From Bacillus sp. A301a_S52 (GTDB lineage: Bacteria > Bacillota > Bacilli > Bacillales > Salisediminibacteriaceae), in assembly GCA_024701455.1 (NCBI GenBank), contig JABXYP010000002.1:1-41012 (forward strand): a stretch of 41,012 bases of DNA, in the 5' to 3' direction. The position numbers were made by a program, and so were the translations under genes. The notes beneath the pieces are model-generated. The model was not told where the DNA came from and made no database searches. It saw nothing but the letters and a program-made list of their open reading frames with translations. The first letter of the stretch is position 1, and the number at the start of each line of letters is the position of its first letter. Below, piece after piece: positions 1-7,467 of the stretch.

Positions 1-373
1 CATTGTAGATTTGGCAAAAGGTATCGATAATACTAGTGATGCTGTTACCAACCTCAGCAGAGCACAACAAAGGAATCTTGATACTTTAGACAACATAACA
101 AATAAACATTTAACAGATAAAGATTTCTCTGGGACTTTAAGAGACCTCCAAGGCAACCCTGTTCCTAAACCTAGTGGGGGTTATTGGGACCATATTCAAG
201 AAATGAAAGATTCATATAACGGCCTGATTAAGATAAGAAGAGGATTAGAAGGCTCCTTAAATAACCCAAATCTAGACGATGCAACTAGAAAAGTTCTAAC
301 AGATGGTTTAGATGATGCTAATAAATACATTAAAAAAATAGAAGATTTATTTGAACCTTTTGGAGGGATATAA
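1..373 (+). CDS. C-terminal toxin part of an LXG polymorphic toxin (partial at window start)
   Basis: Open from the window edge, reading from base 2, stop TAA at 371-373. The last ~85 residues (GGYWDH motif, then an NNPNLDD-type helical tail ending EPFGG) resemble what I recall as the polymorphic toxin type 28 C-terminal domain; the activity is not known to me. No ribosome site precedes TTG at 11, so this is the tail of a longer protein. The LXG frame ending at 41012 leaves two bases (GA); adding base 1 (C) gives GAC and continues exactly in this frame, which would make a 487-residue toxin if the molecule is circular. The immunity gene follows after 3 bases. Alternative: the tail of a second, host-encoded LXG toxin. 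Confidence 0.75.
   Translation, partial: IVDLAKGIDNTSDAVTNLSRAQQRNLDTLDNITNKHLTDKDFSGTLRDLQGNPVPKPSGGYWDHIQEMKDSYNGLIKIRRGLEGSLNNPNLDDATRKVLTDGLDDANKYIKKIEDLFEPFGGI
3..20 (+). repeat. 18-bp direct repeat, copy 1
   Basis: TTGTAGATTTGGCAAAAG is identical to 37887-37904. It is read here as V-D-L-A-K inside the toxin frame, and the same reading occurs in the other copy. Copy 1 starts two bases from the window edge. On a circle the copies lie about 3.1 kb apart and enclose the integrase and the N-terminal part of the toxin. Confidence 0.8.
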
Positions 374-376
374 ATT

Positions 377-778
377 ATGAAAATAGGCGATATATACCAA
401 TTATCTAAGGGGAATGAACAAAATAATTATCCACTGGATGAATGGTATAATACTTTAATAAATAAAGATATTAACGAAATAGACGTATCTGATCTATGTA
501 AAATGATTAGACAAAACATTTTAATCGACTTAGCAGTAAATAAAGCCACAGAAATTCTTAGAATTAATCCTCTAGAAGGTGACGTTTATGACGGACAATT
601 AATAGAATTACTTTATTCTATTGATTATCAGGAAATAAAAGAGCATACCCATTCACTGCAAGAAATATTGCAAAAAATAAAACAAACTATAGAAATTGAC
701 GATTTCATGTGTGAAGAAGACTATAATGAATATATGGATTTAGTAGACAAGTTTATTGTGAAATTAAATTGTGAATAA
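377..778 (+). CDS. Immunity protein of the LXG toxin (CdiI_3-like)
   Basis: 133-residue acidic, helical protein starting three bases after the toxin stop, the usual place of a cognate immunity gene. The stretch around residues 37-75 (a D-L-C-x-x-I-R-Q-N motif, then N-P-L-E-G-D-V-Y-D-G-Q-L) fits the family annotated as contact-dependent growth inhibition immunity protein (CdiI_3). It has no signal peptide or membrane segment, so it should neutralise the toxin in the cytoplasm. The family assignment is from memory of the motif; the immunity role follows mainly from position. The operon ends at the terminator at 831-865. Confidence 0.7.
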   Translation: MKIGDIYQLSKGNEQNNYPLDEWYNTLINKDINEIDVSDLCKMIRQNILIDLAVNKATEILRINPLEGDVYDGQLIELLYSIDYQEIKEHTHSLQEILQKIKQTIEIDDFMCEEDYNEYMDLVDKFIVKLNCE

Positions 779-794
779 TTTAATTTCACTTATG

Positions 795-816
795 GATAGT
801 AATACTTTGTACTATC
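795..816. other. Inverted repeat in the convergent gap
   Basis: GATAGTA and TACTATC, 7 bp, around an 8-base loop, directly upstream of the terminator hairpin. No T run follows on either strand. It could help end minus-strand transcription from the amidase, for which I see no canonical terminator. Confidence 0.4.
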
Positions 817-830
817 ACTAACACTTTATT

Positions 831-865
831 TGCAGGGGCAATGAACCCCTGCAATCTTTTTTATT
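831..865 (+). terminator. Intrinsic terminator of the toxin-immunity operon
   Basis: TGCAGGGG (831-838) pairs perfectly with CCCCTGCA (846-853) across a 7-base loop and is followed by a T-rich tract to about 865. The tract overlaps the stop codon of the convergent amidase gene. Confidence 0.85.
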
Positions 866-1859
866 TAAACAACATCTGAAACGTCTGAGGTCCTGCAATC
901 CCATCAACTTGTAAATTATTTTGTCGTTGGAAAGTACGGACGGCGCTTCTTGTTTTTGCTCCAAAGATCCCGTCTATCGCTCCTGGGCTCGTCCCTTTAC
1001 AATGTAAGATAGCTTGAAGAATCCATGTGATGTTTCCTCTGGCTCCTTGGCGTACGGTTACACATGCTCTACGTGTTTTAGGCCCAAAAATACCGTCAAC
1101 TGTAAGTCCACGGTTAAACTGTCTATTAAGCTCTGTTTGCATCCCTTTGACTAGCGCCCCTTTTGTTTGAGGCCCAAACAAGTTATCGACTGAGATACTC
1201 AATCTATATCGGCTATTAAGAGTTCTCTGGATAGTCGCGATCGTGCCTGATGCTTTGTTTGTTGATCTGTTTGAGTTGTTAGGTTTGGATGTTTTAGGTT
1301 TGCTAGGAGCGCTAGAACTGCCACCAGATAAGTTAAATATTTTCGCGATGCCGTTAGCGTGACCCTGTGCAATTTTATCCAAAAATGCACTATCTTTCAG
1401 TTTGTTAGCGTCGTTTGAATTGTCAATGAATCCATTCTCCGTCAAAATAGCTGGCATGTTAGTTTGTCTTAGTACGGCGAAGTTAGCCCGTTTTTTTCCT
1501 CGGTTGAACCATTCTGTGACCTTAACTATTTCTGTGTTCATCGCGTCTTGATTATCCCTTGTGGTGTTAGATACATTGCCGTTAAAGATATAACACTCAT
1601 ATCCTTCACCACCGCCAGCGTTAATATGGACGGATATAAAGTAATCGGCACCCCACTCGTTAGCCATTCTAGCACGTTCTGATAACGATAAAAACTTATC
1701 ATCTGTACGACTGAGAAGAACTTCTACACCATCAATTTTTTCTAACAATTTAGCCAGTCTTTTAGCTATTTTTAACACTAATTCTTTTTCTTGTAGCCCA
1801 TTTCCTACAGCTCCCGGATCACTACCGCCATGACCTGGATCAATAAAAATTTTAGTCAT
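861..1859 (-). CDS. Endolysin: N-acetylmuramoyl-L-alanine amidase with two peptidoglycan-binding domains
   Basis: Cuts the amide bond between N-acetylmuramic acid and L-alanine for host lysis. The N-terminal Amidase_3 domain (residues 1-180) shows the zinc ligands and catalytic residues: H10 in DPGHGG, E24, H78 in SVHINA and E141 in LTENGF. A Ser/Pro/Asn-rich linker (~185-205) leads to two PG_binding_1 repeats (~210-265 and 275-332) with DGIFG/DGIAG motifs. The start is the ATG at 1859, which has GGAGGAG upstream; the in-frame ATG at 1880 has none. There is no signal peptide, so release depends on the holin. It is the last gene of the late operon. Confidence 0.95.
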   Translation of the reverse strand: MTKIFIDPGHGGSDPGAVGNGLQEKELVLKIAKRLAKLLEKIDGVEVLLSRTDDKFLSLSERARMANEWGADYFISVHINAGGGEGYECYIFNGNVSNTTRDNQDAMNTEIVKVTEWFNRGKKRANFAVLRQTNMPAILTENGFIDNSNDANKLKDSAFLDKIAQGHANGIAKIFNLSGGSSSAPSKPKTSKPNNSNRSTNKASGTIATIQRTLNSRYRLSISVDNLFGPQTKGALVKGMQTELNRQFNRGLTVDGIFGPKTRRACVTVRQGARGNITWILQAILHCKGTSPGAIDGIFGAKTRSAVRTFQRQNNLQVDGIAGPQTFQMLFK

Positions 1860-1861
1860 GA

Positions 1862-1981
1862 TTATTTCTCCTCCTTGCAATCAGAGCAAACCGGTTCTCC
1901 ATGCTCGCCTTCTACAAACACATTTTGATCCCATGCAATTTCTTTCCCACAAGTAACGCACTCTGTCATTCTTTTTTCCAT
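1862..1981 (-). CDS. Small zinc-ribbon protein between holin and endolysin
   Basis: 39 residues with two paired cysteine knuckles, C8-x2-C11 and C32-x2-C35, enough for one structural zinc ribbon. The start ATG at 1981 lies a few bases after the holin stop, and its ribosome site (AAAGGAG) sits inside the last holin codons. The stop is two bases before the endolysin ATG, so the three genes are tightly coupled. I do not recognise the family. A small Zn protein in a lysis cassette could bind RNA or protein, but no function can be assigned. Confidence 0.75.
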   Translation of the reverse strand: MEKRMTECVTCGKEIAWDQNVFVEGEHGEPVCSDCKEEK

Positions 1982-1983
1982 GA

Positions 1984-2385
1984 TTAGTCATCTCCTTTTA
2001 GTATGGTTATGGCTTGCTTTAATTGCTTTGGCACAGGTAGACCCATCCTACCTACGTTTTCTGTGATGCTAATAAGCTCGTTGACGATATAAAAGACGAG
2101 AGCCGCCATAAAGATTAAAGCCTCAGATTCGATCCCCACCTCTAGCAAAACGGTATCGACTAAATGAGCCACCGCCACCACAACAAAAATAAAAATCTTA
2201 CGAGCTATTCCCGTAAGACCTACACGACTTTGGATGCCTCCCTCCATACCGGCAGCCACAAGCCCTGAAATATAATCAATAACTACTAACGTAAGTAAAA
2301 TTGACAGCAACATTGTCCACTCTCCATATAAAAAAGATACAGCAGCTGCAAGTACAGCCGCTGACCATTTGATTAATGTTTCCAT
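1984..2385 (-). CDS. Phage holin (holin_4_1 / TcdE-Cph1 type)
   Basis: 133 residues with hydrophobic stretches around residues 6-45 (two close segments), 67-87 and 90-112, and a polar, charged tail. The pattern VIDYISGLVAAG...GLTGIARK is typical of the phage_holin_4 family. It forms pores in the cytoplasmic membrane that release the endolysin. The start is ATG 2385, preceded by GAGAGGAG; the longer frame to 2475 runs through a terminator hairpin and has no good site. The stop overlaps the ribosome site of the following zinc-ribbon gene. Confidence 0.9.
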   Translation of the reverse strand: METLIKWSAAVLAAAVSFLYGEWTMLLSILLTLVVIDYISGLVAAGMEGGIQSRVGLTGIARKIFIFVVVAVAHLVDTVLLEVGIESEALIFMAALVFYIVNELISITENVGRMGLPVPKQLKQAITILKGDD

Positions 2386-2410
2386 TTGTTTTCTCCTCTC
2401 TTGTTCGGTT

Positions 2411-2439
2411 AAAAGAAAAAGCCCACCAGTTGGTGAGCT
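2411..2439 (-). terminator. Intercistronic terminator before the lysis genes
   Basis: On the minus strand AGCTCACCA pairs with TGGTGGGCT (one G-U) with a very short loop, followed by TTTTTCTTTT. It lies between the last tail-region gene and the holin, so it should lower read-through into the lysis cassette. Confidence 0.75.
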
Positions 2440-2747
2440 TATACTGAATTTTTTTCTTCTTTTAACTCCTCCCATGGTGTGACTAACACACCATCCCTAA
2501 CATCGACCGCCATTATCACAAGTGTTTTTCTTTCTTTTATTTCATCAATAAAAGTTAGCGCGGTTTCCCATAGCCATTCATATGGGTTTAGGTCTTTCGA
2601 TAACCCAGTATCCCCATATGCAGCTATAGCAGTCCCTGATAGTCGTAAGCTCAAAATTTCTTCTCCATCTTTCGAGACAATAATCCCGTCATAATCTCCT
2701 CTTCTTTCTTCTGCAGCACCTTTATAATTTTCCTTTTCAAAATTCAT
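2439..2747 (-). CDS. Hypothetical late protein, 102 aa
   Basis: Soluble, acidic protein with no signal or membrane segment and no motif I recognise. ATG at 2747 is preceded by AAAGGAGGGG, a strong ribosome site. It sits at the end of the tail gene block and directly before a terminator, so it may be tail or host-interface associated. The 89 bases upstream (2748-2836) hold no convincing gene; an XkdX-type small gene, common here in related phages, was looked for and not found. Confidence 0.65.
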   Translation of the reverse strand: MNFEKENYKGAAEERRGDYDGIIVSKDGEEILSLRLSGTAIAAYGDTGLSKDLNPYEWLWETALTFIDEIKERKTLVIMAVDVRDGVLVTPWEELKEEKNSV

Positions 2748-2836
2748 ATTATCCCCTCCTTTAGACCATTTCTACAAAGGGATATTTTTTCCTACAATTT
2801 TCGTTCAGCAATTTCCGACATAAAAAATACCCCTAC

Positions 2837-3154
2837 CTACTCGGCAGCGTCTTCTAAACTTCCTAAATGATCTAACGCCGGATATTTATCATCATCTTGA
2901 TCAGGTTCCTCAGGCGTCTCTATTTCTTCCCCATCTCTAACGGTCAAGACGGGTAGAAGTCCTTCCATTTTTACATCCACTTTATCAATTTGGTCAGCGA
3001 TATAATGCTGGACGTAAAATTGAATCCCTGACTCTAAAGCCAATACTCTATTCCCTGTTTTACGACTAATGATGTTTCCCTCGTCATCTATCGCTAAAAA
3101 TACTTTCATCAGCCCATGTGCTCTCTCGTGATACACCTCTATTGTTTTATCCAT
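2837..3154 (-). CDS. Hypothetical tail-region protein, 105 aa
   Basis: Begins DKTIEVYH and contains a segment LLPVLTVRDGE, then a very acidic tail (EEPDQDDD). Proteins of this size and shape commonly follow the baseplate genes in Bacillus phages, but I cannot name the family. Two adjacent ATG codons are possible; the second (3154) is the better start, seven bases from AGGAGG, against four for 3157. It follows the baseplate hub gene by a short spacer and is probably co-translated with the tail genes. Confidence 0.65.
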   Translation of the reverse strand: MDKTIEVYHERAHGLMKVFLAIDDEGNIISRKTGNRVLALESGIQFYVQHYIADQIDKVDVKMEGLLPVLTVRDGEEIETPEEPDQDDDKYPALDHLGSLEDAAE

Positions 3155-3165
3155 CATTTAACCTC

Positions 3166-5133
3166 CTAGGGAAAATCTGTTTGAACGACTCGTGGGATTT
3201 TAAAACGCATGATTTCCGTTGCGCCACCCCAAGATAAATTCCATCCAAGCCTAAAGTCAATTCTACGTACCTCGTAGCTTGGTTTCCCCATGTCGATCAC
3301 AATATTTTTAATCCCTGTATCCCCTTTTTCATAGATGTCATCAAAAAACATACTGTCATATCCATTCGGTGGGCCATCTACCTCCACGATTCTCACTCTG
3401 TGTTTACCGACCCGTGTATTATGAGCGCTTTGGTACGTAAACATCAAAAACCGCGCTGCGTGGACAAATTCGTACCGTTGGAAACGCACAGTGTATCCAT
3501 GATCAGAATCGCGTACATCGTCACTATCAATGGCAGGTGTCCCCCGCCCATCCAAACTGCCTTTATCTTGTTGATAATACGTGTCCGCTACAAAAAAAGC
3601 CGCAAACCTTCCAGACCGACCGGGTACCCCTGTCATCTGTCCCTCTGTCATAAAGTGCGGATCGTACGAGCTAATCGCATAATCATTTGATACATACCCA
3701 TCCTGCATATAAATGGCCCCATCTTCTCTTCTGATGCGTATCGCCCCGCCACTAATGTCTAACCCTCTATTGTTTAAACGTGCGTAAGCGTCACTTCCAC
3801 TTTTCCTGCCTGTTACCCCCTCATAACTCAGGATAACGTCCTCAGGTAAAGGAGAATTAAGATTAAGATTGTCTCTTATAATCTCATCTAGATAATTAGC
3901 GTGCCCTTTAACTTCTACCTCCACTTTTGATGGCAACTCCTGAATCTCGACGCCGTTTAATTCATTGAATTTTTTATTTAACTTTTCAGTAAGCGTCGGC
4001 CTAGTCTCCCCAAAAACTGACTGTAGCTTATACCCTTGTGGTTCATAAATTTCTTTTATGCTTACAAAGGGGGCCTTCATACGGACTCCCCAACTTTTAT
4101 TAAAGACATCAACACGATCACCAAGGTCAAAATCTTTTTCGTACTCAAAAGGGGTTTCTTGAATAGTGTTTTCCCTGACCGCCCCTGAGCTCGTCCTATC
4201 ATAGCTCACCCGGGTAATGGGTGTCAGGATATCACACTCAAAAGATAACAGAGTCTGCATTTCACGCATTTTTTGAATACCCCGTTCGATTAATTGTGTG
4301 TCTTCCTCTTCTTCTGTTTCTTCTTCGTCCCCTATATCCCTGGCATCAATGAATTCCTCTATTCTGTCCCACCCTGCTGTTTTACCTAGCTGTATAATTT
4401 GGCGTTCGACACCCTCGCCTTGCCCCCCTACATAACCCACATTACGCAAGTTATTATCACTGTTAATAAAATGTTGTGACTCAACTGTAGAAAAATCAGG
4501 ACTAAAGAAAACAGGATTATTTCCTTCTGTATTGTGCTCGGTTAAGTCTTTCCCCTCCAACACATCAAATATCAGTTTTCTTTTGGTGACATCCAAATAA
4601 ACAGTCCAACCGAGGTTACACAATTTCCCGATCGTTTCAAGCTCCTCGGCCACATTTCTATACCTGGACTCCCAGCTGATATGCTTACCGCGCCCTTTAT
4701 TGGGGGCCACTTCTAAAAAAGGCATTTTACGTGCCGGGTCAACAGGGTTCACAAAATGCGCCATGATATAATGTTTCATAACAGTTTCAGCGTTGCCGCT
4801 CCTCCGATCATGACTCGTGTGATCTGGCGGCACCGTGACACGTCTACTTATTAAACCGTCTAATGTGTATCCTGTTAGCTTAACGTTTTCACTCGCTTTC
4901 CCGTTTTCATCCAACGCCACTTCTTTTGTTTGAATAATCCCTCCCTTATGCGGCTGTTTATCTAACATTATTAAATGGCCTTTTTCTAAAGATTTTGCCC
5001 CTTGCAGATGCATATTGATGTGTATTTCTATTTCACCTACACTAAAAAAGCTTCTCTCGTACTGTAAGGATTGATAATTATCGGTTTCGTCTACCATATT
5101 TAAGTGAGGGTCAAATACTCTAATTGGTTTCAT
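3166..5133 (-). CDS. Siphovirus ReqiPepy6 Gp37-like tail/baseplate protein
   Basis: 655-residue structural protein. The N-terminal ~350 residues match the Sipho_Gp37 pattern: KPIRVFDPHLNMV, then F-x-x-G-E-I-E-I-H-I-N, then GYTLDGLISRR, with the KGHLIML segment between. This family takes the place of the tail hub protein below Dit. The C-terminal ~250 residues, starting with an SLPEDVILSYEGVTG-like stretch, look like an added beta-rich, probably carbohydrate- or surface-binding part. The start is ATG 5133, eight bases from GGGAGG and overlapping the upstream stop (TGATG). A GTG at 5142 is possible but lies on the ribosome site. Confidence 0.85.
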   Translation of the reverse strand: MKPIRVFDPHLNMVDETDNYQSLQYERSFFSVGEIEIHINMHLQGAKSLEKGHLIMLDKQPHKGGIIQTKEVALDENGKASENVKLTGYTLDGLISRRVTVPPDHTSHDRRSGNAETVMKHYIMAHFVNPVDPARKMPFLEVAPNKGRGKHISWESRYRNVAEELETIGKLCNLGWTVYLDVTKRKLIFDVLEGKDLTEHNTEGNNPVFFSPDFSTVESQHFINSDNNLRNVGYVGGQGEGVERQIIQLGKTAGWDRIEEFIDARDIGDEEETEEEEDTQLIERGIQKMREMQTLLSFECDILTPITRVSYDRTSSGAVRENTIQETPFEYEKDFDLGDRVDVFNKSWGVRMKAPFVSIKEIYEPQGYKLQSVFGETRPTLTEKLNKKFNELNGVEIQELPSKVEVEVKGHANYLDEIIRDNLNLNSPLPEDVILSYEGVTGRKSGSDAYARLNNRGLDISGGAIRIRREDGAIYMQDGYVSNDYAISSYDPHFMTEGQMTGVPGRSGRFAAFFVADTYYQQDKGSLDGRGTPAIDSDDVRDSDHGYTVRFQRYEFVHAARFLMFTYQSAHNTRVGKHRVRIVEVDGPPNGYDSMFFDDIYEKGDTGIKNIVIDMGKPSYEVRRIDFRLGWNLSWGGATEIMRFKIPRVVQTDFP

Positions 5134-6320
5134 CAACGCCACCTCCCTATTGCCGTTAAATGCGCTATGACTTCCGCATCAGCGTTGGTACCGGATAGCA
5201 TATAACACTGTATGAACCTTGCATAAGTGTTAAAAACCTCCCTCGCCACAAGAGAGTTACCTCTTGCTTGAGCATTCGCACTATCAATAAGCCCAATGCC
5301 GGCAAAATAAGGAGGTTCTGAAAACACTGCCGGAAAGTCCCAGGTTGCCGATTGTGAGCGATAAGGATCTGAATACGTGCCACTTCCGTGGGAAATTCTG
5401 CTGCCTAAGTTTATACTCGTCTTGCATTCTAATTTACCGTCCGAGTATTTTATATAACTGCCGTTTTCGTTTTCCCCTCGTTCCACCACAAAGGTAGATT
5501 CTACCCAATCCCCCCACTCTACAGACGCCCCTATGGCATTATTAGCTCTTTTCCACTCGCCATATATCTCATAATTGTGTTGATAATCCCAAGCAAACAA
5601 GGTAAACGTCTGGACACCTGTATTAGTTCTATTAGCAATGGTATGGACGTAAGCTCTTAAACTACTTAAATTACGCTCATAGCGTGCCGGCTCAACGCCA
5701 ATAGAGTTTAGCCAACCTCGAAAAATATCCGGATGATCTCGTCCACTTACATAAAACTGCGCAATCCCTTCCTGATATCGATCCGGCCTAGCTTCTACGT
5801 CACGTATATCCACCGTATTGATTTGGTCCCCTACCTTACGGGCCACTTGCACACGTCCACACAAGTCATGATTTCCACGCTCATCTGTAATTTGGGATAA
5901 TTCTATAAAAGACTTCCCCGCCGTAATCACGACTTGGGCAAGGGATAGCTCCCAAATATAATCATTTCGGGTTAATTCAGGCGGAGCTCCAGACCCTGTT
6001 TCCCCCTTTTTAATAAATGCTTTAATGTATCTATTTTCGGTATTTCTGTCCAATCGCAAAACAACACGGTCAATACGGTCTTGTGTACTGTCCGCGACAT
6101 CTAAATCTAGTACTTTTGTGGCGGTATTGGTATACTCATGCCCTTGCACCATCCCTGATCCAGGGGCGACACTTACCGTCATATTGTTGTTTGCGGTTAT
6201 GCCTAAACCATCAAAAAAGCCGTCCCCTAAAAAATTCCCAAAAACTTGTGCAAAGTCATTGGCTTGATACGTTCTTACATCGTCAGGTGTAGAGTTAAAA
6301 AATCTATATAATTCTGCCAT
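5133..6320 (-). CDS. Baseplate upper / receptor-binding type structural protein
   Basis: 395 residues. The first ~150 residues (AELYRFFNSTPDD, then TQDRIDRVVLRLDR) follow a pattern frequent at the N-terminus of Firmicutes phage baseplate or fibre proteins. The last ~110 residues, with a SATWDFPAVFSEPPYF segment, resemble the lectin-like C-terminal domain of Gp53-type fibre tips. The expected role is host surface binding at the tail tip. It follows a 66-residue gene without a gap and is translationally coupled to the Gp37-like gene. Host range would depend on the C-terminal domain. The assignment is from pattern and position. Confidence 0.75.
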   Translation of the reverse strand: MAELYRFFNSTPDDVRTYQANDFAQVFGNFLGDGFFDGLGITANNNMTVSVAPGSGMVQGHEYTNTATKVLDLDVADSTQDRIDRVVLRLDRNTENRYIKAFIKKGETGSGAPPELTRNDYIWELSLAQVVITAGKSFIELSQITDERGNHDLCGRVQVARKVGDQINTVDIRDVEARPDRYQEGIAQFYVSGRDHPDIFRGWLNSIGVEPARYERNLSSLRAYVHTIANRTNTGVQTFTLFAWDYQHNYEIYGEWKRANNAIGASVEWGDWVESTFVVERGENENGSYIKYSDGKLECKTSINLGSRISHGSGTYSDPYRSQSATWDFPAVFSEPPYFAGIGLIDSANAQARGNSLVAREVFNTYARFIQCYMLSGTNADAEVIAHLTAIGRWR

Positions 6321-6521
6321 TTACCCCCACTCTCCAGTTTCGTTTAATTTTGTGAAAACAAATGTCTGCAAGGTGTCTATCATTTCTCTATCACTTTTGT
6401 CTTCTATTCTTAAAGCCCCATCATATTCAAACACTCGCCCGCTCCTTAGTTCATAAGCAAATTTCACAAATGCTTTTCCGTTAGCGCCGTATAATTTAAA
6501 TTCTGTTAATTTACCTTCCAT
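6321..6521 (-). CDS. Hypothetical baseplate-associated protein, 66 aa
   Basis: Small protein beginning MEGKLTEFKLYGANGKAF. Its stop codon directly abuts the ATG of the next baseplate gene, so the two are coupled. ATG 6521 has an AGAGGTGAGG ribosome site. Predicted mainly beta at the start and helical at the end, with no known motif. The position between Dit and the fibre-like protein suggests a chaperone or a small baseplate part; this is inference only. Confidence 0.6.
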   Translation of the reverse strand: MEGKLTEFKLYGANGKAFVKFAYELRSGRVFEYDGALRIEDKSDREMIDTLQTFVFTKLNETGEWG

Positions 6522-6546
6522 AAAACCTCACCTCTTTTATCCCATT

Positions 6547-6571
6547 AAAAAAGACACCTCCTTGAGGTGCC
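6547..6571 (-). terminator. Intercistronic terminator after the Dit gene
   Basis: On the minus strand GGCACCTC pairs with GAGGTGTC (one G-U) around a 3-base loop, followed by six T. It lies between the Dit gene (stop at 6610) and the ribosome site of the 66-aa gene, and probably sets a lower dose for the tail-tip proteins. Confidence 0.75.
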
Positions 6572-6609
6572 ATCAGCGATTTGTATGTTATTGCCGCCTA
6601 TTATTTGCT

Positions 6610-7467
6610 TTACACTCCTACGTATTTATTTTGCCAACGTATTGTGGCTACAGCCTCTGCAACCCCTGCATCGGCTCTATAGCGAATCTCATTTTCCCCC
6701 AACGCTAACTCCCAAAAGTCCCCCGCTTGATCAAACCACCCCATCACATTTCTTGTTTCATCTCCCTGCTTAATCAGCACCCGTTTATTGGTGGGCTTTG
6801 TATCAATGATTAATGTCTGATCAGGGTTAACAATGGCATTAATCTGTATATGCTTCCCTGTTGTTAAGTTTTCGATCAACGGCCTTCGAATAGGACCTTT
6901 AACTTCTATCCTAACGGGTGCTTTAGTATGGCCAGTGTTCATCAACGTTGTCGTATCAGACTCAATACCAAATTGTGTGGGAAACGTAAATGAAAATGTA
7001 AATGTCCCTTCATATGCTTTAAGTTCTCTGGATACCTCTACTGGGTCACGCCAATATGGGTCAGGGGCTTGTAAATGAATCAGCGCCTTTTGAAATGTTC
7101 TTTGTCTATTTGTCGAGCCATCGGGGAAAAAGGGGACTGCCTCGACAACAACATCTATTTCTTTTTCTCCCTCGTCATTAATAAATCTAAGCACTCCCAT
7201 GCCTAGATTTGGACTAAATATAGATGATATCTTACGGCGATTAATAGTAAGGTCTGATTCATCGTTTCCTGTTATCTTTATCTGAATTTCAATTGATTTA
7301 TTTTCTAAAACTGAGTCTACGTAGGTAGACCCGTCCTGATAAGGTGATTTTTGTGTTTGGACATCAACCTCTGTGCCACCTAACCCCTCTACGTTAATTA
7401 AACGGTATGGAGCCTCATAAAGCTCAATAGACTGATTAGCCGAATTAGTATAGATTAATTTAAACAA
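6610..7467 (-). CDS. Distal tail protein (Dit, SPP1 gp19.1-like phage tail family)
   Basis: 285 residues. The N-terminal half has the tail-family pattern (FKLIYTNS, then Y-R-L-I-N-V-E-G-L-G-G-T-E-V, then NRRKISSIFSPNLGMG); the C-terminal half is a beta-sandwich of the galectin-like type (APDPYWRDP joining segment at ~150). Dit forms the hexameric ring joining the tail tube to the baseplate. The gene directly follows the tape measure gene on the same strand, as expected for siphoviruses. ATG at 7467 abuts the tape measure stop. Confidence 0.9.
   Translation of the reverse strand: MFKLIYTNSANQSIELYEAPYRLINVEGLGGTEVDVQTQKSPYQDGSTYVDSVLENKSIEIQIKITGNDESDLTINRRKISSIFSPNLGMGVLRFINDEGEKEIDVVVEAVPFFPDGSTNRQRTFQKALIHLQAPDPYWRDPVEVSRELKAYEGTFTFSFTFPTQFGIESDTTTLMNTGHTKAPVRIEVKGPIRRPLIENLTTGKHIQINAIVNPDQTLIIDTKPTNKRVLIKQGDETRNVMGWFDQAGDFWELALGENEIRYRADAGVAEAVATIRWQNKYVGV

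Noticed and set aside
2748..2836. XkdX-like or leader peptide gene
   Set aside because: Only 9- to 16-codon frames without fitting ribosome sites.
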